From: Isoetes taiwanensis
Taxonomy: Eukaryota; Streptophyta; Lycopodiopsida; Isoetales; Isoetaceae
Direction of reading: 5' to 3'
Length of the DNA stretch: 64,000 nt
NCBI GenBank assembly: GCA_021234155.1
Contig: JAJEKV010000033.1
Span: forward strand, 6,746,635 to 6,810,634
Below the pieces are notes generated by a model that had not been told where the DNA came from, did not search any database, and saw only the letters and a program-made list of their open reading frames with translations. Made by a program: the position numbers and the translations under genes. Below, piece by piece: positions 23,901 through 34,292 of this stretch (the stretch's first letter is position 1; every line of letters begins with the position of its first letter).

Positions 23901-26640
23901 TATTGTAAATACATAAATCAAGATATACATATGAACATGTTCAAAAACCTAAAAAAAAGGGGACTATATCGTTCGTTTTCCTCTAATGCTTCAACTTTGT
24001 ACTTGGAACAAGAAAGAAAGTGAAAAGAAAAAGAAAAATATAAACCCTATTTGAAATTTCTTGAAGTTAGCACATACATTGATGTTGAGTTTCAGGCTAA
24101 TCTATCCATCTTTCCAAGCCCACTCTATCTTAGGTTTAGCTAATTGATGTCCTGATAGATATGTCTGGAGGTAAAGGTTTGGCTATTCAACCTAAAAACT
24201 CATTTGGGCGGCAAAAAAATTGGGCTAAATTTTTCTTTTTTTTGGGCATTTTTTCCATTTACTTTAGCCGTTTTTCTTGGCAAAACTACTACAAAATAGC
24301 CATTTGGCTAACCTTAGCCGTTATTTTATTCCATGCTCGGAATGGAGCAAAGCCCAACCAACAGGAGTCGCACTCAGAAATTCAACCTGCGGAGGAATGA
24401 CAAGGCATGCCTACCGACCACGATCTCAGAGCTTCGAAGGCATTCAAGAATGCCCGACTGCAACAGCCAGGTGATTCTACTCAAGCGATCAACGGCACCG
24501 CACAACCGCAACCTTGCAATGACACACCGCATGTAGGGACGTTGAGCGGTCACCGTATTCCTTACGACAGACACACACATTAAGCAGGAGCATCTTTTTC
24601 AAGGGATCACATCGACGAGCACTCTTCGCAACTTGGGGTGACGAGCTCGGATCAGACATGAAGCTCAACAATAGTAGCAGCATCTCAAAGAATTTCGGAA
24701 TCAACCAGAACGAAGAAGATGCAGCAAAACCGAAGAATCAAACGCGATAAGAGGAGGGGAAACCCTAAAGGAGTATAAACATTTAAGTAGATTTTCGTAG
24801 TTGTTTTGGAAAAGTGGATGAATTAAAATCCCAATGTAAATGCGTATATGTGTATTGTATACCTCGGATGTTCACAGATATAGTGGAGAAACATGAGTTT
24901 ACAGTCATGTTTTATGGATTTAGCGCTTAGATCAGGAAGCTCCTTCACTTCGACTACCAAATGAGGAAGCAAGGAAGCACAACTATAGCCCAAGATCCAA
25001 AGGGAAGAGCAAGTACGAGGGAGAAATGACCAGAGGCCAAGACACTTCCGGAAGTGCCCTCAAGTAGAAGACCGCTCGTCCACCCAATGTCAGAACAAGA
25101 GACAACACCGGTCATGTCAAGATCATCAGCACTGCACCAGGACATCGTCAGGACGCAACACTACCTCTTGTGGCAGCGGCAACACTTGATGAACTTATGA
25201 CACGAGTGGCCTCAACAATAGAAGGAGGAGAGACCCGACATCAACGAGCCAACTAAGAAGGCAACATCTCGACGACCATAATTCCACCTTGTGGTAATAT
25301 AGGGTGATGCGCTATGACACAGGTATTAGATGGAGAGACACTTACGAAAGGCACCGCGACGAGGAGATATGCCTTCAACAACTAGGTGATGGCTTCGTCA
25401 GGTACTCCTACCAGTAATTAGAAGAGAAGAAGCCGATCATATCTCCGACATGTGGGACATCAAACGCCCAAGGTAGAAGCATTCGACACCTTAACGACAA
25501 GGATAGCAACTGAAGCACCTTCGGCAAAAAGAGAGTTCAAGATAATAGCCAGGCTATTCAACGACAAGAGTATATCTAAGGCAGGTACTTCTTCAACTCA
25601 AGGGTCAAGCTGCGCAGATATGAGGATCCATCATCCCGACAACATAGCCAGCAGGGAGGAGAGCCATGATGCTTTACTTGACAGAGAGACCGACATGCAT
25701 AGAGGGACAAAGGTCAGGAACTGAAAGCTGGAGAAGTGCTAGCAACCGACTTCTTCCACGAGCTCCCTAGAGGCAACAGGAGGATCAAAACTGACGAGCA
25801 CAATCAAAGCTACTGGAAGGTACCTCAAGACAAGAAGACGGCATAGCACTGTGGAACGTGACAACGTCCAAGCCATGTGATCGAGGGGATCAAACAAGGA
25901 AGTTTGGAAGCTCGATGGAGAAGCATCTAGGCGAGGCAGCCGATGACTTGCACGCGGACTTGCATGCAACCTGGTGAACCCAAGGAGGGACGATTCAAAG
26001 AACAACTACAGAAGAGAACAACTCCAGAGGAGTATAGCCAAAGGAATTGCGCACAGCCTCAAGAGACGCCTTCAAATAGCTTCAAGAATCATGAAGGGGG
26101 GAACAATTATCACCCGAAAACAGGATCAGAAAGCAGACCGAAATGTCAAAGCATCAACGACCAGCACACCTTTAGTTAGAATGTGATGCAAAGCGTGTTG
26201 TGCCATAGCCGACAAACATCGGAGGGCCGAGGTATATCAACAAATTACCCCGGAGTACGAGCCAACGTACAAATAGGAGGATATAGATCGTCAACACCAT
26301 TGCACCGGGAGGAACACCGATGACATTGCCAAGGAGTAGGCGTGCAACTCGAAGGGAGGCACAAGGGAGACCTAATAGCGCTAGTAGTAATTGTAATTAT
26401 GTAAGCTATATGTTTTGCATGTATAGTCCCCCTGTTATTCCTTCCCTCCCATAGCATAACGGATCAAAGGAAGAGACGTTAGGCAATTTGCAGGGGTGAA
26501 GCAATCCACATCTTCAACACTCTTCGGGCAACACGATAACGACAAGAGGAATTGACGTATGACACGTCGATGGAGTCGAAGAAATAATATCGGATACAAG
26601 GTTGTCCTTTAGCTGCCAAGACAAAGATTTCAAGATAAAA
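17964..26640. repeat. 4.1 kb direct tandem duplication inside the LARD
   Basis: The block starting GAAATGTCAAACCCCAACCC at 17964 restarts at 22098, and the two copies then run parallel with few differences. Near the end copy 1 lacks about 400 bp that copy 2 has (about 26096-26494); after that gap both share the GGTGAAGCAATCCACATC segment (21963 and 26494). No protein family is recognisable. Short hydrophilic plus-strand frames (about 18580-18801 and its twin 22715-22936; 23049-23426) could be decayed gag-like sequence, but nothing proves it. Each copy also carries a possible MITE. Confidence 0.82.
19535..20195. mobile_element. Possible MITE inside the 4.1 kb repeat
   Basis: A segment with CATGGAATAAA at one end and TTTATTCCATG at the other, inverted to each other. 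The ends are rich in GCTAAA/TTTAGC motifs in both orientations, like subterminal repeats of small DNA transposons. The same segment is present in the second 4.1 kb copy (about 23670-24335). No target-site duplication was established, so the call is tentative. Confidence 0.35.
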
Positions 26641-28376
26641 GATCTTTTTTCAACGGCGCCACCTTCAGGCTTTTGAAAAGCGGCATAGAAGATTTCAAGT
26701 GATCAACTACACCATCAAGCAATGCGAGGCTTCTAACGAACAAAGTCAACCTCTACATCAAAGAGGAGCCACCGTCAAGGAGACTGAAGTATCGAGCGAC
26801 TCGGAAGAACGTTACCTTGCTACTTCAAGCAGGCAATGAGTGGATGAGCTTCTAGCAAGCTCAAGGATCTAAGGCCATGGGGCCTAGTAGGTTAAATGTA
26901 GGGATGGTAACATCCATATTGGGATTAGAAGGCATTGCTAGATATTCTCGCTGAAAGGATCGCCCCAATATTGAGCTAAGCGTCAAGGATTGGGAAGGAA
27001 ATGCATAGGAGTAACTATAATTATACACGATTGTTAACAAAACATCCAACATATTGAAACCACTTGGTGAGATTGATCTCCTCACTAAGAAGGATTCATT
27101 GCTAGGATAATTGTTGACCATGTATAAATCTAGTACCTCCAAAGAATAATCCAACCGAAAGAAAAGAAGTAATCTAACAAGTCCGGCCAACTTGTTATGA
27201 TGACATCAATTCGATTGGTAGGAATATTCCAAGAGTTTAAATAACTAAGAAAGGGGGAATCTCTAGAATATAAAAGAATAATACATGTAAGGTACATCTA
27301 AAATAAGAATTATAGTAATCAAATAGTCTTTTGAGACAAAAGGAATTGTCATGACGACGAAACCTTGTGGTTTAGAATCGTTCTAACTAAGTAGGTAACC
27401 CATAACTATATTGAAATAAATGATAACATAATATGTAGATCCATCTTAGATGGTTATATATGTCAGCTAAGGCTAGTAAATTAATGCGCTAAGTAAGAAG
27501 CGTATAACCCATTAAGGGGAGAGAATAAATATGACGTTGTGTACAACGCCATTGAAGGGGTGCAGGACCATTTTCTTTTCGAAGAAAGTGGGAGGGCTCA
27601 ATCTTATGATTGAACGTACTTGCATCGAATTGACCGACCCGTAGAATAGAGTTCACTCCGGCAATGGCCGAAGCGAATAGAGCGTAAGATAGATAGATAC
27701 CTTAGGCTCAGGAGGCCTTCAACGTGCAAGACTGACGTAGTAGCTATCTACACCAATGAAGTGGAGCAAAACTATGGGAGCAACGCAACGACCAAGTCAT
27801 CTCCAAATTACTCGAAGCCGGCTCAACGGGTGGATGCATTCTAGCCTTAGGTAAGGCGTGCGCATGCATTATAAGCTTTAATGTGTCTTATAGATAAGTT
27901 AAATATAGATCCTAATAATTGCTTAGAATTTACTGTACGTATATGTATCATACGGAAATAAGTTAAATAACAACGATAATGTGAGGTAGCATGTTAATTA
28001 ATCCTTCGCAAGAATGCAATTCCTTCCAAGGATAGCTATATGACCTCGGGGTCCTTATAAATATAGATAGAAAATAGAATTCAGATACACTTAAGTGCAT
28101 CTTAGGGATATACTTCCAAGGGTAATGCAGGACCGAAGGAAGAGAATAAGAAGCACATCTAATTCTTGTGTATGATAATTAAAACCTTCTCTATGTAACA
28201 ATAGGTCAAAAATCAGGGTTATTGTTTAAATAATCGCGATCTAAAGTCGTTAAATATTGTAAAGATTAGAGTAAATATAATCGTGCTATCGGAAGTAATG
28301 TATCCGGTACTATGATAATGTTAATTCATAAATATTACCTTACGGTAATTATGTTAATCACATGCATTAAAAGAGC

Positions 28377-28421
<45 letters not shown>

Positions 28422-28978
28422 GCTCGGGCATGTCGATTTGTGTTTAGATTAGTTTCATGTGTAGTTAAGATTAATCTACGCATGCAACCTATGCCAGGTA
28501 TGGGTTGCATGCGTATTTACCGATGATGAGATCATTACGGTGATCTCTAGGACGTGGTGTAATGTCAATGTAGGCATGACCGCGGTGCCGCTTGCAAAGT
28601 CTACTTCTGTCCCACGGAAGTAGACGACCTCAGAAAGGAGGTCATTGAGGAATGCATTGATAGGAAAAGCACCTCTAGCCCCATATATGCTTTGATAGGA
28701 GGAATCTGGCCTTCACACCCCATATACGGGAAGGACCTATCCTCCACGTTGGGCAACTAAAGGTGTAGGCATGAGCGGCATACAGGCATTATAGGGCGCT
28801 GTCTCCTCGGCCACGATGGAAGAATCATCCTCTTCCTACGCCAGGAGATTAGCCATGCATTCATGTAGATAGGTGGGGTGGTCACCATATAACCAAAATT
28901 TTAATTAATATAAATGGTAATAACGTAGTGTTGACCTGCAGGCCAATAAGAGTGCTCTGGAGGGCCATGAGTTCGAAC
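26641..28978. other. LARD interior without genes; A37 homopolymer at 28381-28417
   Basis: AT-rich, no recognisable coding sequence. A run of 37 A lies at 28381-28417, between AAGAGCCAGC and TTTGGCTCGG, whose flanks are inversely similar. It could be a retroposon tail, but no LINE or SINE body or target duplication was seen. A palindromic ATTACCTTA...GGTAAT motif recurs here and at 29190 and 29462. Confidence 0.5.
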
Positions 28979-29510
28979 TACGAAGACTTGCAACACAAAT
29001 TTTGTTATAACGTGTTGCAAGGGATGAAGAGTACCTTAGAAGTGTAAATTTTGTATGAAATTGATAAACTTTGATAAACTTAAATGTTGTATTAAGTAAG
29101 GTTAATAATTACCTTGCGTGGATTAAGTTATGAAATCATAAGTTAATTGGATAATGAAATAGTACAATAATGTCTTAAGCATTACCTTAGAGTAATTCTA
29201 ATAATTAAGATAGTAAGTATGTAATTATAGATATTGTAAAATTAATACAGGATTTTAAGGTGCGAAGACTTGCAACACAAATTTTGTTGGAATGTGTTGC
29301 AAGGAATGAAGAGCACCTTAAATAATAATTGTATATGAAAGTGTTAAATTGTGATAAACTAAATGTTGTGATAACGGAGACTAATAAGTACCTTGTTTTA
29401 ATAGAAGTTACGATTTGACAACTTATTTGATAATGTAATGGCGTAATAATGATTTAAAAATATTACCTTAAGGTAATCTTAATAAATGTGTAAGTATTAT
29501 AGTAGTATAT
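28979..29510. repeat. Degenerate ~285-bp tandem repeat, two copies
   Basis: GAAGACTTGCAACACAAATT begins each unit (about 28980 and 29262), followed by a second GTGTTGCAAGG, then AT-rich sequence and a terminal ATTACCTTA-type motif. A weaker third relative may lie at about 28200-28370. Confidence 0.65.
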
Positions 29511-29587
29511 CGTATGCATCGGGTTGATTGCGTGTTAGGAAGATTCAAGGTGGGGAGACCCACGATCTTTGCGGGACAAACATCATT

Positions 29588-29602
29588 TCAAGGTGGGGAG
29601 AA
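29588..29602 (+). promoter_or_regulatory. Polypurine tract of the LARD
   Basis: CAAGGTGGGGAGAA directly before the LTR start TGTGGCG at 29603. It would prime plus-strand DNA synthesis. It resembles the AAAGGAGGGGAGAA tract of the chromovirus. Confidence 0.75.
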
Positions 29603-31112
29603 TGTGGCGTTCGATGCGATATATACGGTCTCAAGACGTATACCGATCAAGACCGCCACGCCGTACATCGCGGGCCCAATCGGCGTAATGCGCCGACGTG
29701 TACCCAAGCAAGGTCGCCCTAGGGGCAACTTGCAATGGTGCGCACACTTAGCAATGCGCGCACTTTTAGACCTTTAACCCATTAAAGGTAGACCAAGGGT
29801 CATGGAAACCCTAAACCTAACTGATAGCCTACATAAGGCACCAAACCCTAACTTTCCCTTTTCGCCCACAGACCTTCCGAAGCTCCGATTCGCGCGCCTG
29901 AGGAGTCAATTCCAACTCCCACGACCGTAAAGTGCGCCCAGCTTGTCAGATCGTCCTCCCGACCGCATTTCGAAGCAGAACAGAGACATGGACACCTTTG
30001 GATCGAGAGGAGTGAACCAGGGATCAGGTATTTAGTCGATTGAATAGCCTAAACCTTATTCCAGCCTTCGAACCAGTAGGTTTAGCCTATTAAATCACCC
30101 CTAGTAGCCAAGCAGATCCCGAGATTGACTCTAACTAAAGAACCTAACTCTATGTATGATATAGATTAGTTCTTATTCTTTAGTTCTATGATGATGTGAT
30201 GGACGGATGAATTCTGTGAACTCACTGTATTGGGAAGGGGGGTAGAGACTTGAAGCTTAGTAGATGATGCTTCTAGATAGTCCCTCTTAGTGCATTACTA
30301 GATTTCGGCCTGTGTACAGGAGCCCACCTGGTTGTGGGTGAAGGGACCAGACTGGCTTAGAATGAGGTTCGTGTTCTAACCCTTGACCGATCCCTCTGGT
30401 GTGTAAGGCCTACCGGGGATCAGAGTGACTAGGTCTAATGGCTTGCCACTGAGTGTGGGTAAGGCATGGGCTCGACACCCGTGGAGTGATGCGTCACTCT
30501 CCAGTGGGTTGAAGTCGAATAAGGGCAGTGGCCCTCTAGTCACCTTGGGTTAGCATGTAGATCTCTGGAGGGAGTGATCCCTACCTGCCCCATCGGGACT
30601 GGGGAGATGTAACCCAGGAATAGCCCCTTTGGCTATGCACCCGGCGGGCTACAATCAGGTCCCAACACTTTTCAACCTACTCTGCAAAGTGTGCACAGGA
30701 GGGGCGGATGGAGTGGACAACCCTAAGCCATGTTCTTATGCCAGCCCAATCCATTGTCATGATTCTGTCTGCACTGAACTCTGGAGACCCAAGCTTGTCA
30801 GTCATCCCCCTGGAGTCTGAGCCTTGGGTAGAACTTCCTTGTATTGTGCTGATCTTTGTCTATGCAGATGTTGATGTGACACCCTTCGAGGTGGATATAT
30901 GATGTTATGTTACTGACGTGTATGTTTACGCTTCCGCAGCTAGGTAGGCCCTGAGGGAGACGGGGTAAAATGACCCCTTCACTCTTCTCACTGTGGACTC
31001 TAGGCGGTCACAGTGATATCTGGAGGGCCCTGTATCAGTGTGGAGCTGGTGCGGGGGATGAACTCCTGTTTGTATACGGTGCGGGCATCGTATACGAGTA
31101 GGGGACGTCACA
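29603..31112 (+). mobile_element. 3' LTR of nested LARD, uninterrupted
   Basis: 1510 bp, TGTGGCG...GACGTCACA. Directly comparable with 11948-12547 plus 16269-17202 and the reference for the empty Helitron site (TTCTA|TGATG at 30188/30189). It contains modules such as GGCGGATGGAGTGGACAACC also found, in reverse orientation, in the chromovirus LTR at about 57750. Confidence 0.88.
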
Positions 31113-31117
31113 ATACT

Positions 31118-33007
31118 TTGTCTCACTTTAGGCATGACGTGAGGCATCAGTTTGTCAAGATCAGGTGCGAAGTGAACTTTTTTATCATCGTCATGAGGGA
31201 CAGTTTCCACAGCAAAAGCAGGTTGCGTGTCATGAGGAATGATGGTCAAAGGGCGTGAAGCCCGTGTGTGACGCGAGACAAGACCAACCCAATTGGACTG
31301 TTGGACAGGAGGGTTGAGAGCCTGATAAATCTCCTCCTGAGCTTGTTGATCCATAGGATTGGAAGTAGACGCAGCTTGCTGAGGGCGCTGTTGTTGAGGC
31401 GGCCGAGGAGGCTTTCTCAAAACAGGACGAGGGCCCTGTTTCCCGTTGGCCACCCAGAGTTGATAAGCCGTGAGACGGACAGAAGCCGGTTGATTGGAAC
31501 CTGGAAGTTGAACTTGAACTTGAGGCAGTTGAGGACACGCCGTGGTGGTGTGACCCCATTCATGACAATGATAACATTGAGCTTTTGAAGGATCAAAGGG
31601 AGGACGGTTGCCTTGTCCCCGTGGCTGCTGAGATTGCTGCTGTTGTTGATACTGCGGCTGTTGTTGAGTTGGATATTGCTGAGGCTGATATGACGGCTGT
31701 TGTTGAGGGGTGGTCTGGACTTGAAAGACCATTTTATTACGAAAAGGTGTAGGATGAGATCGCGTGCATTCTTCCGTGGCATGATTGCACATATTACATC
31801 TTTTACAATGAGGAGGTCCATTGGAGGCGTTGCATTCATTTGCCAGATGACCTTGATATTTACAAATAGTACACCAGATGTGAGCGCGTTGTGGATTTGC
31901 TTGCTGAGGTTGAACAGAGTTCTGAGGAACCATGACGGGGGGCATGAACGGAAGTTCCTGCAGAGCAACACCCCTAGAAGAAACATTGACCGAGTGATTG
32001 ACCAGTTCAATGGCTTGCTCCAGAGACTTCGGACGCAGGTATTCTGTCATGAGTCGAATGGCAGGAGGATGCAGAAACCAGGCGAGGATCTGGCTTTGCG
32101 TGGGGTACTCCTGGAGTTTGCTGACGAGAATGTGAAGACGGTCCGCAAAATCCCTTGGGGACTCCGTGGGCTCTTGTTGAAGGTCATTGAGTTGCTTCAG
32201 GAGTAACTGATCATCGTCCGTGGTGCCATAATGAGACAGAAAGGCAGTTTTCATTTCTTGCCAACTCTGTTTCCAATGACTTTTGTTGGCCATTAACCAC
32301 TGATGAGGGGCGCCTCTGAGCGTGGTCGAAAAGATATGAAATTTAAGTTGGGGCTGAGCATGACCATTCAGAATGGCCAAGGCTTCAAATTCCTCCATGT
32401 GTGCCGAAGCACTCTGATCCAGAGGTTTGCCTTTGGTGTTGCCAAAAGTGGGATAAGTCAGCTTCAAATTATGAGTAGGAGATGAAGGCGGAACTTGAGC
32501 ATAGACAGGTGGAGTTGATTGAGGATATGCAGAAGCATAGAGAGGTGGTACTGCCTGAGACTGAGTGCAAGGGGGTGGGACTGAAAAACCCGGTGGTCCA
32601 TAAAAAGTAGCATCTGGTGGGGAAGGGCCTTGAGAGCCGTCCTCATTAGGCTTGAGATCAGTGGTTTGATAAACAGGAAGAGCGTGCTGAAAAGATGGAG
32701 AAGTTGGAATGCCATGAACATAGGAAGGGCCAAAGGTGACATGATGGTAGCCCATTCCAGCAGGAGGAGAAGATGGTTGGGACGGCTGAGGGGTGTGACC
32801 TGAAGGGATATTTATGTAGGTGCTGTCAGGAGTCTGAAAATAATGAGGCGTGGGCTGAACAGGGGTATGTTGCGGAGACTGCGGTTGTGAACAATGGCGA
32901 CACACAGGGGGAGACCCTGGTCGAGAATGAGCACGAGGGGTAGGAGGTGCCGACTGAGCGCGGGAGCGGATACGACCTCCCTCAATGTCATAAGCAGTGT
33001 CATACAT
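31118..33007 (-). pseudogene. Gag of the Athila/Tat-like element
   Basis: The frame opens at an ATG at 33005-33007 and runs into the nested LARD; codons below 31113 belong to the LTR, not to gag. The first 200 residues are proline/serine/glutamine-rich. A Ty3-type gag core follows (GAPHQWLMANKSHWKQSWQE, then LNDLQQEPTESPRDFADRL). Three CX2CX4HX4C zinc knuckles come next: CTICKYQGHLANEC, CKRCNMCNHATEEC and CYHCHEWGHTTTAC, with a glutamine-rich linker between the second and third. Three knuckles is more than the usual one or two. An alternative frame from 33087 suggests that the true N-terminus lies a little upstream with a one-base shift. Confidence 0.85.
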
Positions 33008-33111
33008 ATCCCGAACAGCCTCGCGTCGTTGATGGCGCTCCAGTCGAGCCGCCGTTTGGCAAAGAAGTTGAAACCTCGAGCAGACATGATGGAAAGAAAA
33101 GAAAGATCAGA

Positions 33112-33127
33112 CCCGACAGCGGCGACA
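33112..33127 (-). promoter_or_regulatory. Primer binding site, tRNA-Asp-like
   Basis: On the minus strand, one base after the LTR end CCCCAAACA, comes TGTCGCCGCTGTCGGG. It differs at three of 16 positions from TGGCGCCGTTGCCGGG, the complement of plant tRNA-Asp used by Athila-type elements. Confidence 0.65.
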
Positions 33128-33128
33128 G

Positions 33129-33717
33129 TGTTTGGGGTCTGGGTTCGGGATCTCCTGCAAGACAGCCCTCGGTGAGGACCCTTGGATCTAACAGGAGAAT
33201 CCGGGGACTATGTCACGCGGGATTTGCAAGAAAAACAAGGAAAAGGGAAAAGAAAACAGAAGAGAACAATGAGATCACAATAATAAGCTTCCTTGATGTC
33301 AATGAAGATACATGAGCTCTCGCAATGAGAGAAAACTGGAATGAGACAAGACTCAAAACTCATCTAAAAACTCATGTGCTAGCTCTACTCATATATATAG
33401 TACAATGGCCTTTGGCCCAATATAGACACTCTGACTGATTTCGGTGCCGACTCCTGGAAGGAGGCCTGATTTGCAGGAATGCTGGCGGTGCCTCTTGAAA
33501 AGCCTGAAATCACGCTGACGCTGACGCGGGCGGTGACGGGCCGTCACTTTCTGAGCGCCGCCTCTTGTTGACGCCAGGTGTGGTCTTTGTCTGCGTGGTC
33601 TGCTTGGTCTTCTGCTGAGCCTTTGACGACTGACCCGCGCCTGGTTGTGGATCTTTGGCCTTGACTTGGTCCGTCGTATGCATGAATAGTCCTGTACCAG
33701 GAGGCACAGGACTAACA
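33129..33717 (-). mobile_element. 5' LTR of the Athila/Tat-like element
   Basis: 589 bp, TGTTAGTCC...CCCCAAACA on the minus strand, followed on the plus strand by the duplication ATTAC (33718-33722). Highly similar to 4035-4636. Confidence 0.88.
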
Positions 33718-33722
33718 ATTAC

Positions 33723-34062
33723 GTCGCAGAGGAGCCTATGGATGAAGGAGAACCCTATGATCCAATCAAGGGCTTCGAAATTGTCAACATTCTCCGTGAG
33801 CGCGCTTTTCGAGCATCTGGAACACACTCTCCGACGGTCCTGGAATTACTGGGAGATGACGAAGCACGAGGCTTTTGCCGACGCGAATGACCATTTATGG
33901 CAGCTTTTCTATGCGTTGAGAGATCTCTTCAAGTTACTCATCATTAGCCCCACGTTAGATTATCAGTTGGTCATTATTCAGGCATGGGCTCGCTACAAGG
34001 TAGTTAGGGCAGTACGGGAGAATATTCGTTACTCTATCCTGTACCCTTTTGCGGAGCCCTAG
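33723..34062 (+). pseudogene. Unidentified open sequence flanking the Athila/Tat-like insertion
   Basis: The frame open at 3909-4034 stays open on the far side of the insertion from 33723 to a TGA at 33888-33890, with acidic content. A second frame, shifted by one base, then continues from about 33830 to the TAG at 34060-34062 (contains HLWQLFYALRDLFKLLI). This suggests one coding segment carrying an indel that the retrotransposon split. I do not recognise the product. It may be host DNA or part of an older element. Confidence 0.4.
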
Positions 34063-34260
34063 GCTTGATCTGCACGGCTTTTTCATGATTAAGTTTTGTA
34101 TAATCATTAAGTTTTGTATTCTACAGACTCAATTTTGTTAAAACCCCCTCCAATGTAATTGCCACTATAACTTTATAATAAAGTTCTTTTCCTTAATTCT
34201 CTTGTATTGTCCTTATTATTGTTTCCTAGTACTGCTCAAAATGATCTTCATTGTCATACT

Positions 34261-34268
34261 TGGTATCA
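34261..34268 (+). promoter_or_regulatory. Possible tRNA-Met-type primer site
   Basis: TGGTATCA, the start of the common plant retrotransposon primer site, lies 25 bp before the gag ATG at 34293. The match beyond eight bases is poor, and no matching LTR was found directly upstream. Confidence 0.3.
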
Positions 34269-34292
34269 CAATAATTCTTCTTATACCCTCTT

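Larger units (their letters stand above)
11948..31112 (+). mobile_element. 19.2 kb non-autonomous LTR retrotransposon (LARD type), nested
   Basis: The element is bounded by LTRs (11948-17202 including Helitrons; 29603-31112) and flanked by the duplication ATACT (11943-11947 and 31113-31117). A polypurine tract (GGTGGGGAGAA) directly precedes the right LTR, which fixes the orientation as plus. The 12.4 kb interior has no recognisable gag, protease, RT or integrase in any frame. It contains tandem repeats, a 4.1 kb duplication and AT-rich sequence. That is the definition of a large retrotransposon derivative, which must be mobilised in trans. Its polypurine tract and LTR start resemble those of the chromovirus at 57-64 kb, the likely helper family. 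Confidence 0.85.
4035..33717 (-). mobile_element. Athila/Tat-like Ty3/gypsy retrotransposon, split by a nested element
   Basis: The element is bounded by two similar LTRs (4035-4636 and 33129-33717) and by the 5-bp target-site duplication ATTAC (4030-4034 and 33718-33722). On the minus strand the order is 5' LTR, primer site, gag, [nested 19.2 kb element], protease, RT, RNase H, integrase, extra ORF, 3' LTR. The RT reads QDDFSAYSSMDDHL around the catalytic aspartates, a form typical of the Athila/Tat branch, and the primer site resembles the 3' end of tRNA-Asp, also usual there. The extra 3' ORF fits too. RT is broken and the integrase is preceded by a stop, so this copy is not autonomous. 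Gag and pol frames differ by one base near the insertion site. Confidence 0.88.

Noticed and set aside
30926-31112. C-terminal 62 codons of the gag frame
   Set aside because: They are encoded by the LTR of the nested LARD and are a read-through artefact.
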